64,000 bases of DNA from JAQAZP01 sp965531145 (GTDB taxonomy: Bacteria > Acidobacteriota > JAQAZP01), in assembly GCA_965531145.1 (NCBI GenBank), contig CBESOE010000001.1, positions 55,572 through 119,571 of the forward strand. Reading direction: 5' to 3'. The notes below the pieces were generated by a model, which worked only from the letters and a program-made list of their open reading frames with translations, had not been told where the DNA came from and ran no database searches. Of the stretch, positions 14,950 to 22,010 are shown in pieces. Position 1 is the stretch's first letter, and the number at the start of each line of letters is the position of its first letter. The translations under genes were made by a program, and so were the position numbers.

Positions 14950-15537
14950 ATGCAGTGGTTGAAGAAACTATATGACTGGGTGCTGCACTGGGCCGAGACG
15001 CCATATGGCGTTCCGGCACTGTTCATCCTGGCCTTTATCGAATCGTCTTTCTTTATCATTCCCCCGGACGTATTGCTCATCGCCATGGCCCTCGCCCTGC
15101 CCACCCGGGCCTTTCGCTTTGCCTTTTACTGCTCGCTGGGGTCGGTGCTCGGCGGAATGTTCGGCTATTTTATCGGGATGCAGTTCTTCGACACCCTGGG
15201 CAAAGGGGTGCTCGACTTCTACGGGGCCATGGAAAAATATGACTATATTGCCCAGAAGTACAACGAGTACAGCGCCTGGGTCGTGGCTATCGCCGGGTTC
15301 ACGCCCATTCCGTACAAAGTGTTCACCATCGCCGCCGGAGCCTGCAAGGTCAACTTCCCCATTTTTGTCATCGCTTCGGCCATCAGCCGGTCGGCGAGGT
15401 TTTTTATCGTTGCCGGTCTGTTTTATTTCTTCGGGCCGCCAATAAAAACCTTCATCGACCGCTACTTCAATATACTTTCAATACTCTTTGTGATACTCTT
15501 GATAGGCGGTTTTGTCCTGATGAAATTGTTCTTCTGA
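14950..15537 (+). CDS. YqaA/DedA-family membrane protein
   Basis: The 195-residue polytopic protein has the VTT/SNARE-associated core: FIESSFFIIPPDVLLIAMAL, GSVLGGMFGYFIG and AGFTPIPYKVFTIAAGA. Family members are probable lipid scramblases or undecaprenyl-phosphate flippases and support membrane homeostasis. ATG 14950 is favoured by GGGAGA about nine bases upstream; a TTG at 14932 would overlap pcm. It follows surE-pcm in the same operon. The substrate is not determinable. Confidence 0.85.
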   Translation: MQWLKKLYDWVLHWAETPYGVPALFILAFIESSFFIIPPDVLLIAMALALPTRAFRFAFYCSLGSVLGGMFGYFIGMQFFDTLGKGVLDFYGAMEKYDYIAQKYNEYSAWVVAIAGFTPIPYKVFTIAAGACKVNFPIFVIASAISRSARFFIVAGLFYFFGPPIKTFIDRYFNILSILFVILLIGGFVLMKLFF

Positions 15538-15570
15538 TGGGCGGACCGCTTTGTTTTTCGTTGACCCTGT

Positions 15571-15647
15571 CGGGACGTAGCGCAGTCTGGTAGCGCACCT
15601 GCTTCGGGAGCAGGGGGTCGGAGGTTCAAATCCTCTCGTCCCGACCA
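15571..15647 (+). tRNA. tRNA-Pro (anticodon CGG)
   Basis: A 77-nt cloverleaf with encoded CCA. Acceptor CGGGACG/CGTCCCG. The anticodon stem CCTGC/GCAGG encloses TTCGGGA with CGG at 34-36. The body is the same as the tRNA-Pro at 13358 except for one D-loop base and the anticodon arm. It reads CCG. Confidence 0.96.
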
Positions 15648-15691
15648 CTTTCCCCCCCCATCAGCAAAATCGCATGCAGGAGCCGATGCCG

Positions 15692-16207
15692 ATGATCGAT
15701 CTCAAGACGAAGATCCGCGATATCCCCGATTTCCCCAAACCCGGCATTATCTTCAAGGACATCACCCCCTTACTGGGAGACCCCTGGGCATTCCAGCAGG
15801 TGGTGGACACCCTTGCTGACCGCTACCGCGAACAGCGTGTGGGTGCGGTGCTGGGGACCGAGTCGCGGGGTTTTCTCTTTGGCGCTCCCCTGGCGCTCCA
15901 GCTTTCCGTGCCTTTCGTGCCGGTCCGCAAACCGGGAAAACTCCCCTACAACACCCTGTCCGAATCTTATCAACTGGAATATGGCACCGACAGTCTCGAG
16001 GTGCACGTGGACGCGGTGAAACCGGGCACACCGGTGGTGGTGGTGGATGATCTGCTGGCCACCGGGGGTACCGCGGCGGCCACGGTGAGTCTGGCCCGCA
16101 AACTGGGGGCAGAGGTCATCGAAGCGGCATTTGTCGTCGAACTGGAGTTTCTCTCCGGGCGGAAGAAACTGGGGGACGTCGACGTTTTCAGCCTGATCCG
16201 CTACTGA
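15692..16207 (+). CDS. apt: Adenine phosphoribosyltransferase
   Basis: Apt salvages adenine to AMP using PRPP. The 171-residue product is typical in length. It contains IPDFPKPGIIFKDITPLL, the family signature near the start, ESRGFLFGAPLA, and the PRPP-binding loop VVVVDDLLATGGTAAA. The ATG at 15692 is preferred because AGGAG (15678-15682) is nine bases upstream; ATGs at 15674 and 15686 are badly spaced. It converges on the GT-C-like gene 12 bases downstream. Confidence 0.95.
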   Translation: MIDLKTKIRDIPDFPKPGIIFKDITPLLGDPWAFQQVVDTLADRYREQRVGAVLGTESRGFLFGAPLALQLSVPFVPVRKPGKLPYNTLSESYQLEYGTDSLEVHVDAVKPGTPVVVVDDLLATGGTAAATVSLARKLGAEVIEAAFVVELEFLSGRKKLGDVDVFSLIRY

Positions 16208-16219
16208 ACCCGCTTTACC

Positions 16220-18193
16220 TCACCTCTGGGCATACCAGGTTCTGAACACCAGGTCGCCGCCGGCCGGCTCACCGTTGTGCTGCAGGCTTCCTCCGGGGTA
16301 GGTGTCTGCCTCGCTGGCCTGCAACGCGGGCAACAGCGGCGTACTGCCGGCGCGGGAGATGCACAGACGGAACCTCCGGCCGGCCGAGGGGAGAATCTCA
16401 CCCAGGCGAACGGGGTAGAAGCGATGGCGGCCGCGCAGCCTCCCCGGAGGCAGGGCGATCCGCACCAGTTCCCGCCCGCCGGAATCTTCATCGAAAAGCT
16501 GGAAAATCGATCCCTGGGGTTCGGGAAACCGGTCCTCGGGACCCAGCAAGAGGTCGATGCGGGTCAGTCCGTCTTCAGCGCAGCGAAAAGTCTGGCCGAT
16601 GGACCGGTCAGTTTCGCCGGGGCGGAGAACCCGGTCGCCTTCAAGCTGACGGATCTCGATGCCGAGGGACGGGGGCATACTCTCTCCGGGGCGGCGGGCG
16701 TAGATTTCCAGTGGACGGCCGGGGAAACCCGGGGCTGCAATCCGATCGACCTGCTGGTAAACCCTGGGAAACCAGGGCTCTTCGCTGACAAAATTGGTCA
16801 TGAACCCGAAATTCTCCATCAGCACCAGGTAATCCGGAGCCAGATTCATCAGTCCCCAGAGCAGGTTCCCCCGGGCAATCTGTTGCAGATCGATATCACC
16901 GGTGAGGCCGAGAAGATCGAGAGTTTGGCCCTGGTAGTGGTAGCCCAGGTAGCCGATCTCCAGGTGGGCCACGCTGCTGTCCCCACCGGCAAGAGTGTTG
17001 AGCCGGGCGGCGGCCAGGGGGTAAAGTTCGTCCCGATAATTCAGGTGGCGGTGGTGCTGCAGCACGGCACGGCATTCGCCGGCGAGGAAACCGGCGAGCA
17101 GGAGCAGGCAGACAGCTTGAACCGCTTTCCCTGTCCAGGGCGCGAGGTCGCTCCGACCCCGAAAAGAAACAGTATCGGGGAGACCGGCAGAGACGATGAT
17201 CAGCAGACCCACCACCACCGGTGTGCTGTACCAGTGATACCCGGCAACACCCAGGGCGCTGTATCCGGCGAGGTAGGCCGCCACCCAGAGCAGAAAGGCC
17301 AGCCAGGCCCGCCCGGGAGCGGAGCGGCGGCGGCACAGCAGCCGGTACGCCCCGGGGATTGTGAGGAGCAGCAGCAGATACCAGGCCGGGTTGAGGGTTG
17401 CCGAACGCCCGGCCCAGACCCAGAATTGCTGCCAGAATCCGATGAACAGCCCGGATGCACCCTGGGCCACCTTGGCCTCGAGGGTGCTGGGGGCGAACCC
17501 TCCCAGGACCAGCCTGGAGTAAGCCAGCCAGCTGCCCAGAACCAGGAGATAGACCAGGCTGCCGGCCCAGGGGATGCGCCGGCGCCGGTGCAGTATGAGG
17601 AAGAACAGAATCGGAGCGGCCAGCACACCCTCTCCGCGGGTCAGCGCGGCCAGGGCCAGCAGCAGGGCCGCGGCCACCGGACGGTGCCGAACCTCGCTCA
17701 GGTGGCAGGCGGCGGCCACCAGGAAACAGAGCAGCACAGGTTCTCCGCCGATGGTCAGAACCAATCGGAAATTCATCAGGATCATCAGGCCGAGGGCCAG
17801 GCCGGGCAGTGGGCGGCCGTCCGCGACGTGATTGAAATAGAGTACCGAGGCCAGACCAAAAAGGGCGAGGATGCTCACCAGGCTGCCCGCGGCAGGCACA
17901 GGCACACCGGCCCAGCCGGCCAGGGCCAGCAGCAGGGTGAGCAGGGGAGTGGTGGTGCCACGGCTGGGTATGCCCGGATTAAAGCAGAAACCCTGACCCT
18001 CGCTGAGGTTGCGGGCATAGCGGAAAGTGATGTATGCGTCGTCGTACGAGCGGTCGTGGAAGAGCACAACCAGTGCTGCGGCCACCAGCAGGAAGATGAG
18101 CAGTGCGGCAACATGCCAGCGGAAATCAACCGGGCGGTTCACCGCCGTAATCGGCGGCACTGCAGCATCGGGTGGTGGGGATCGGAGTATCAT
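16220..18193 (-). CDS. Polytopic GT-C-type glycosyltransferase-like protein
   Basis: The 657-residue protein has about ten membrane helices in residues 1-380 and a soluble C-terminal part. The first loop holds DRSYDDAYITFRYARNLSEGQGF followed by NPGIPSRGTTTPL. This DDAYITFRYA...G.G arrangement is seen in GT-C enzymes that use polyprenyl-phosphate sugars, where the acidic pair is catalytic. The C-terminal region (about 480-657) is beta-rich. A role in envelope glycan or protein glycosylation is likely, but acceptor and donor are unknown. It stands alone and divergent from tRNA-Arg, and its mRNA may be leaderless (see promoter). Confidence 0.72.
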   Translation of the reverse strand: MILRSPPPDAAVPPITAVNRPVDFRWHVAALLIFLLVAAALVVLFHDRSYDDAYITFRYARNLSEGQGFCFNPGIPSRGTTTPLLTLLLALAGWAGVPVPAAGSLVSILALFGLASVLYFNHVADGRPLPGLALGLMILMNFRLVLTIGGEPVLLCFLVAAACHLSEVRHRPVAAALLLALAALTRGEGVLAAPILFFLILHRRRRIPWAGSLVYLLVLGSWLAYSRLVLGGFAPSTLEAKVAQGASGLFIGFWQQFWVWAGRSATLNPAWYLLLLLTIPGAYRLLCRRRSAPGRAWLAFLLWVAAYLAGYSALGVAGYHWYSTPVVVGLLIIVSAGLPDTVSFRGRSDLAPWTGKAVQAVCLLLLAGFLAGECRAVLQHHRHLNYRDELYPLAAARLNTLAGGDSSVAHLEIGYLGYHYQGQTLDLLGLTGDIDLQQIARGNLLWGLMNLAPDYLVLMENFGFMTNFVSEEPWFPRVYQQVDRIAAPGFPGRPLEIYARRPGESMPPSLGIEIRQLEGDRVLRPGETDRSIGQTFRCAEDGLTRIDLLLGPEDRFPEPQGSIFQLFDEDSGGRELVRIALPPGRLRGRHRFYPVRLGEILPSAGRRFRLCISRAGSTPLLPALQASEADTYPGGSLQHNGEPAGGDLVFRTWYAQR

Positions 18194-18199
18194 CGGGCC

Positions 18200-18229
18200 A
18201 TTCTAGCCAATGGGGCCACCCGGCAGCAA
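18200..18229 (-). promoter_or_regulatory. Possible promoter giving a leaderless mRNA
   Basis: On the minus strand TTGCTG (18229-18224), 18 bp, TAGAAT (18205-18200). Only six bases separate the -10 from the ATG at 18193, so transcription would begin at or next to the start codon. No Shine-Dalgarno is present. The -35 lies in the loop of the inverted repeat at 18213-18248. Confidence 0.42.
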
Positions 18230-18248
18230 GGGACTCCCCGGGTGGCCC
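18213..18248. repeat. 11-bp inverted repeat between divergent genes
   Basis: GGGCCACCCGG (18213-18223) and CCGGGTGGCCC (18238-18248) are perfect complements around a 14-base loop. The repeat lies between the GT-C-like gene and tRNA-Arg and has no T-run on either side. It may be an operator or a cruciform-forming site. Confidence 0.55.
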
Positions 18249-18251
18249 GTA

Positions 18252-18280
18252 TTGACGATAAACGCTTGAAATGTTATAAG
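18252..18280 (+). promoter_or_regulatory. Predicted sigma-70 promoter for tRNA-Arg
   Basis: TTGACG (18252-18257), a 17 bp spacer and TATAAG (18275-18280). The predicted start is about 20 bases before the tRNA, typical of tRNA genes. Confidence 0.7.
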
Positions 18281-18306
18281 TCTCGCTCGCGAACTCGTGC
18301 CTGTGG

Positions 18307-18383
18307 GCGCCTGTAGCTCAGGTGGATAGAGCAAGGGATTCCTAATCCCTGTGCCGGGGGTTCGAGTCCTCCCAGGCGTACCA
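18307..18383 (+). tRNA. tRNA-Arg (anticodon CCT)
   Basis: A 77-nt cloverleaf with encoded CCA. The acceptor GCGCCTG pairs with CAGGCGT (first pair G-U). The anticodon stem AGGGA/TCCCT holds TTCCTAA with CCT at 34-36. The T-arm has GGTTCGAGTCC. It reads AGG. Confidence 0.96.
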
Positions 18384-18453
18384 GACCGCCTGCCGCGGAT
18401 CTTCGGACCTGCCGCAGGAATTGCCATCACCAAGAAGAACGGAGAGTGTTGAT

Positions 18454-19230
18454 ATGACCGCCAGGAAGCTCAGCAGGAAGGAACTGCTGCGGCAGGACGA
18501 GTTTCTGACCAGCATGGAAAGAACCCAGCAGTTCTGGGAGGAGCACAAAAACGCCATACTGATCGGCGCTGTCGCGGTGGTGGTGGCGGTGATCCTGATT
18601 GTGGGTGGCATTTCGTATTTCAAGGCCCGGGAGGCCAAAGGGGCAGCCGCTCTTTCCGAGGCCCTGCGGCCCTACCACGGAACGGTGCTGGGGCAGACAC
18701 CGGCACGCGCCGACGACGACCAGCTGCAGTTCGCCTCCGATACCGAAAAATTTCAGGAATCGATCAGTGCCCTGGACGGGGTCATCGACAAATACAGCGG
18801 CACCGAGGCCGGGCGCGTGGCCAGGCTCTACCGGGCGCATTCGCTGTTCAATCTCGGCCGCTACGCCGAGGCCCTGGAGGAATACCAGTCTTTTCGCAAC
18901 AGTGCCGGCAACGGTTACCTCTCCGGCCTGGCCCTGCTCAACATGGCCCAGTGCCGGCGGATGGAAGGCGATTTGCCGGCCGCTGCCGACACCTACCAGG
19001 AGCTGATCGAATCCGCTTCAGAGCTCCAGTTCCCGCTGGATACGGCTCTGTGTGCCCTGGCCGACTGCAGCCTGGAGAGCGGCGACCGGGAAAAGGCGGC
19101 CAGTCTCTATCGGCGGGTGGTGGATGAATTTCCCGAGTCGGCCTACCGTTTTGTTGCCGAGGAGAAGCTGGGAAGCCTGGGGATCGAGGACACAGTTGCC
19201 GTTCCCACCGGTGCATCGCCCCTGGAGTGA
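18454..19230 (+). CDS. Membrane-anchored TPR protein, YfgM-like
   Basis: The 258-residue product has a charged N-terminal segment, one membrane helix (about 36-56, ILIGAVAVVVAVILIVGGISYF) and a periplasmic TPR domain with ALSEALRPY, YRAHSLFNLGRYAEALEEY and ADTYQELIESA. This is the layout of YfgM/TPR_21 proteins, which attach to the SecYEG translocon or chaperones. ATG 18454 has GGAGAG seven bases upstream. It sits 9 bases before lepB, a setting that fits a role in protein export. Confidence 0.72.
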   Translation: MTARKLSRKELLRQDEFLTSMERTQQFWEEHKNAILIGAVAVVVAVILIVGGISYFKAREAKGAAALSEALRPYHGTVLGQTPARADDDQLQFASDTEKFQESISALDGVIDKYSGTEAGRVARLYRAHSLFNLGRYAEALEEYQSFRNSAGNGYLSGLALLNMAQCRRMEGDLPAAADTYQELIESASELQFPLDTALCALADCSLESGDREKAASLYRRVVDEFPESAYRFVAEEKLGSLGIEDTVAVPTGASPLE

Positions 19231-19239
19231 GCCCGTCAA

Positions 19240-19914
19240 ATGACCTCTACCCTCAAACGATCGTGGCCTCGTGAGCTCTTCGAGACCATCGTAATCAGTG
19301 TCATCCTTGTTCTTTTCTGCAAGACGTTCATCTTTCAGCAGTTCCGTATACCAACGGGGTCGATGGAGGACACGTTGCTGGTGGGTGACCACCTGATGGT
19401 GAACAAGTTCGTCTTCGGACCCCTGCAGCCGGAAAAGTTCAGCGGCCTGCTGCCGGTGCGGGATGTGCGACGGGGTGATGTGGTGGTCTTCAAATACCCC
19501 GAAGAACCGGAGATGCCTTTTATCAAAAGGGTCATCGGCCTGGGCGGAGAATCGGTGGAAGTCAGGCGGAAGCAGGTCTATATCGATGGCACGGCGCTGG
19601 ACGAGCCCTACAAATATCACAAACGTCCTGGTATCGATCCGCAGGTGGATTTCCACGGCCCGGTTCTGGTTCCCGAGGGGATGCTCTTCGTTCTGGGTGA
19701 TAACCGGGACAACAGCCGTGACAGCCGTTTCTGGGGTTTTGTGCCGGTGGATTACCTGATGGGTCGGGCACTGCTCATCTGGTGGTCCTACGAGGAGCGG
19801 CGCGGCACCTTCCTGGAAAAGAAACTCCACCAGCGGGTGCAAAACTTCTTTGACACCGCCTTCAATTTCTTCTCCAAGACAAGGTGGAGGCGCTCCTTCA
19901 CCCTCATCCGTTAG
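19240..19914 (+). CDS. lepB: Signal peptidase I
   Basis: LepB cleaves signal peptides at the outer face of the inner membrane. The 224-residue product has one N-terminal membrane helix (15-30), the nucleophile Ser41 in IPTGSMEDTL, the general base Lys96 in PFIKRVIGLGGE, and GDNRDNSRDSRFWGFV. All S26 family boxes are present. The last 30 residues are basic and aromatic (QRVQNFFDTAFNFFSKTRWRR) and are unusual. The start follows the TPR gene by 9 bases. It ends upstream of the structured element at 19958. Confidence 0.95.
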   Translation: MTSTLKRSWPRELFETIVISVILVLFCKTFIFQQFRIPTGSMEDTLLVGDHLMVNKFVFGPLQPEKFSGLLPVRDVRRGDVVVFKYPEEPEMPFIKRVIGLGGESVEVRRKQVYIDGTALDEPYKYHKRPGIDPQVDFHGPVLVPEGMLFVLGDNRDNSRDSRFWGFVPVDYLMGRALLIWWSYEERRGTFLEKKLHQRVQNFFDTAFNFFSKTRWRRSFTLIR

Positions 19915-19957
19915 CAGTTCGCCGAATTCCATCGCGAGGAGCAGGCACGCCTGCGAT

Positions 19958-20092
19958 GGGGGGCAGGTCGGTTCTCCCGTCTTCGCTCACGGGTCTCGAG
20001 TTCACGTTGGGATTGCTGTGAATCTCTCGACACGTCAGGCGTGTATAGAACCTCTCGACATATCGCTTAGCCGGCAAACCGACCTGCCCCTC
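19958..20092 (+). ncRNA. Candidate structured RNA element (no family recognised)
   Basis: A 14 bp perfect inverted repeat, GGGGCAGGTCGGTT (19960-19973) and AACCGACCTGCCCC (20077-20090), plus outer pairs, encloses about 103 nt. Inside are CCCGT..ACGGG, TTCAC..GTGAA and ACACG..CGTGT hairpins, and CTCTCGACA occurs twice. Just upstream a further stem, CCATCG..CGATGG with CAGGC..GCCTG, is present. It lies between the convergent genes lepB and nadB and has no ORF. It matches no tRNA, tmRNA, 6S or SRP features that I recognise. No good promoter is visible, so it could be a 3' UTR structure or a dispersed repeat. The strand is uncertain. Confidence 0.4.
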
Positions 20093-20123
20093 CACCTCGG
20101 CCCTCGTAAATCTGTGGCATGAT

Positions 20124-20142
20124 GGCGGGGATGGATCCCGCC
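20124..20142. terminator. Hairpin between the structured element and nadB
   Basis: GGCGGG (20124-20129) and CCCGCC (20137-20142) with a 7-nt loop. On the plus strand it is followed by moderately T-rich CTCATCTTCT. It may end the lepB/structured-element transcript or the converging nadB transcript. There is no true T-run. Confidence 0.35.
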
Positions 20143-20151
20143 CTCATCTTC

Positions 20152-21813
20152 TCAGGGATAGAGCCTGAACCCGGTGAAGTCTTTCTGCGTCAAGCGGCTG
20201 TGGTGCAGCCAGATTCGGTCGTTCCGCTCGGGGCAGTCGGAACGAAAATGGCTGCCCCGGCTTTCGGTGCGGATGGCGGCGGCCCGGGCCACCAGGCAGG
20301 CCACGGTGAGCATGTTCAGCGTTTCAAGACCTGAGCGGCAGAGCGGCTTGAGCGCCTTGCGGTCAAGCAGGGAGCGCAGGGTGGAGAGGGCCTTGCTCAG
20401 ACCTTCCCCGCTGCGAACGATGCCCACGAGATCCCACATCGCCTGACGGGTGGCGACCCTGATCTCGTCCAGTGCCTCTTCCTCCAGGGGTTCAAGAACA
20501 CACGGGGCGTTGCCGCCCAGGCCACGGAACCCTCTTCCGCCGCGATCCGCCGACGGGAGCGCGGTGGCGGCGGTGATGCGGGCCAGGGTGTCGGTGTGGG
20601 GCATGGGGGGGCGGTCGGCAAGGATGGCCCGGGCACCGCGGGCGCCAAAGACCAGTCCCTCCAGCAGCGAGTTGCTGGCCAGCCGGTTGGCGCCGTGCAC
20701 ACCGGTGCAGGCGGCCTCACCGGCCGCGTAGAGCCCGGGGATGCTGGTGCGCCCGTGGGCGTCGGTCCAGATTCCGCCCATCATGTAGTGGGCGCTGGGG
20801 GTCACCGGTATGGCATCCCGGGTGATATCTATGCCATAGCTGGCACAGGTGCTGTGGATGGTGGGGAATCGCTTGCGCACGAACTCGGCACGCAGGCCGG
20901 TCAGGTCGAGCAGGACGTGGGCCTCACCGGACCGCTGGAGTTCGTAGAGGATTTCCCTGCTGACCACATCACGCGGGGCCAGTTCGGCCTGGGGGTGGCG
21001 GCCCACCATGAACCGCTGTCCACTTACGTTGCGCAGCACGCCGCCTTCGCCGCGGATCGATTCCGAGAGGAGAAATGAAGGTATGCCGGGGAGACAGAGA
21101 GCGGTGGGGTGGAACTGGACAAACTCCATGTCCATCATTTCAGCCCCGGCACGGAAGGCGATGGCCATGCCGTCACCGGTGGCCTGCGGCGGGTTGGTGT
21201 TGTTGAGGAACACCTTGCCTGCGCCGCCGGTGACCATCAGAACGGCTCGACCAAGGATGCGGCGGGGTTTCTCGTCACCGGCACCGAGGTAGGTGACACC
21301 GAGGCAGCGCCCCCCGCTGAGCAGCAGGTCCACGGTGAATGTTTTGGGAATCACACGGATGCGGTCATCGGTCTTTGCCAGGTTGCCCAGGGTCCGAACG
21401 ATCTCCCGACCGGTGGAATCGCCCTGGGCGTGGAGGATCCGTCGCTTGCTGTGCGCGCCCTCCCTGGTGAAGGAGAGCCGCAGCCCCTCGCGATCAAATT
21501 CGGTGCCCCAGGCGATCAGTTCAGTGACATGGGCCGGCCCTTCCTCCACCAGGATACGGACCATCTCCTCATCGCAGAGCCCGTCCCCGGCCTGCAGGGT
21601 GTCCTTGAGGTGAAACCCCACCCGGTCTTCCTCGCTGAGAACCACCGCCACCCCGCCCTGGGCCAGTTCGGTGTTGCTGTCCTCGACCTTGTCCTTGGTC
21701 AGGATGGCCACCGAACCGTGGGGCGCCAGTTCCAGGCCGGCGCGAAGTCCGGCGATACCGCTGCCGATGACGATAAAATCTGCAGAATCGGCACTATCCC
21801 GATAACTGCTCAT
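20152..21813 (-). CDS. nadB: L-aspartate oxidase
   Basis: NadB oxidises aspartate to iminoaspartate with FAD, the first step of bacterial NAD synthesis. The 553-residue product has the FAD dinucleotide site IVIGSGIAGLRAGLE near residue 14, SNTELAQGGVA, the active-site GAHSKRRILHAQGDSTGREI, and TPSAHYMMGGIWTD and GLYAAGEAACTGVHGANRLASNSLLEGLV. It resembles succinate dehydrogenase flavoproteins, but length and the AQGGVA and RILHA boxes indicate NadB. nadA and nadC are not in the window. Confidence 0.95.
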   Translation of the reverse strand: MSSYRDSADSADFIVIGSGIAGLRAGLELAPHGSVAILTKDKVEDSNTELAQGGVAVVLSEEDRVGFHLKDTLQAGDGLCDEEMVRILVEEGPAHVTELIAWGTEFDREGLRLSFTREGAHSKRRILHAQGDSTGREIVRTLGNLAKTDDRIRVIPKTFTVDLLLSGGRCLGVTYLGAGDEKPRRILGRAVLMVTGGAGKVFLNNTNPPQATGDGMAIAFRAGAEMMDMEFVQFHPTALCLPGIPSFLLSESIRGEGGVLRNVSGQRFMVGRHPQAELAPRDVVSREILYELQRSGEAHVLLDLTGLRAEFVRKRFPTIHSTCASYGIDITRDAIPVTPSAHYMMGGIWTDAHGRTSIPGLYAAGEAACTGVHGANRLASNSLLEGLVFGARGARAILADRPPMPHTDTLARITAATALPSADRGGRGFRGLGGNAPCVLEPLEEEALDEIRVATRQAMWDLVGIVRSGEGLSKALSTLRSLLDRKALKPLCRSGLETLNMLTVACLVARAAAIRTESRGSHFRSDCPERNDRIWLHHSRLTQKDFTGFRLYP

Positions 21814-21875
21814 GGGTGGAACCTGTCTCTGTAGAAGTTCTCCGGTTGGTGGAAACCAATCGCAATAAACATCTT

Positions 21876-21904
21876 ATGGTAGCACAGGGCCGTGGTGCAG
21901 GCAA
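21876..21904 (-). promoter_or_regulatory. Predicted promoter for nadB
   Basis: On the minus strand TTGCCT (21904-21899), 17 bp, TACCAT (21881-21876), with TGC directly before the -10 as an extended element. The leader to the ATG at 21813 would be about 56 nt. Confidence 0.45.
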
Positions 21905-21935
21905 TTCCCGGTATGCTGCGCCGCGCCTTCCTTCC

Positions 21936-21966
21936 TTGACAGTTCCACGAGCCCACATGCTATCAT
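21936..21966 (+). promoter_or_regulatory. Predicted promoter for the PATAN-DnaJ gene
   Basis: TTGACA (21936-21941) and TATCAT (21961-21966) are 19 bp apart. The long spacer is compensated by an extended -10 (TGC before TATCAT). The predicted start near 21973 rules out translation starts upstream of it and supports the GTG at 22011. Confidence 0.5.
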
Positions 21967-22010
21967 CTGGAAAATTTGAACATGTTTTCTGGTGCTCACG
22001 GGGGAACAGC

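Noticed and set aside
16277..18316. A 679-codon open frame on the plus strand opposite the GT-C-like gene
   Set aside because: It is antisense to a well-supported membrane protein, has Gln/Gly/Arg-rich low-complexity composition, and would run into tRNA-Arg. It arises from the high GC of the sense gene.
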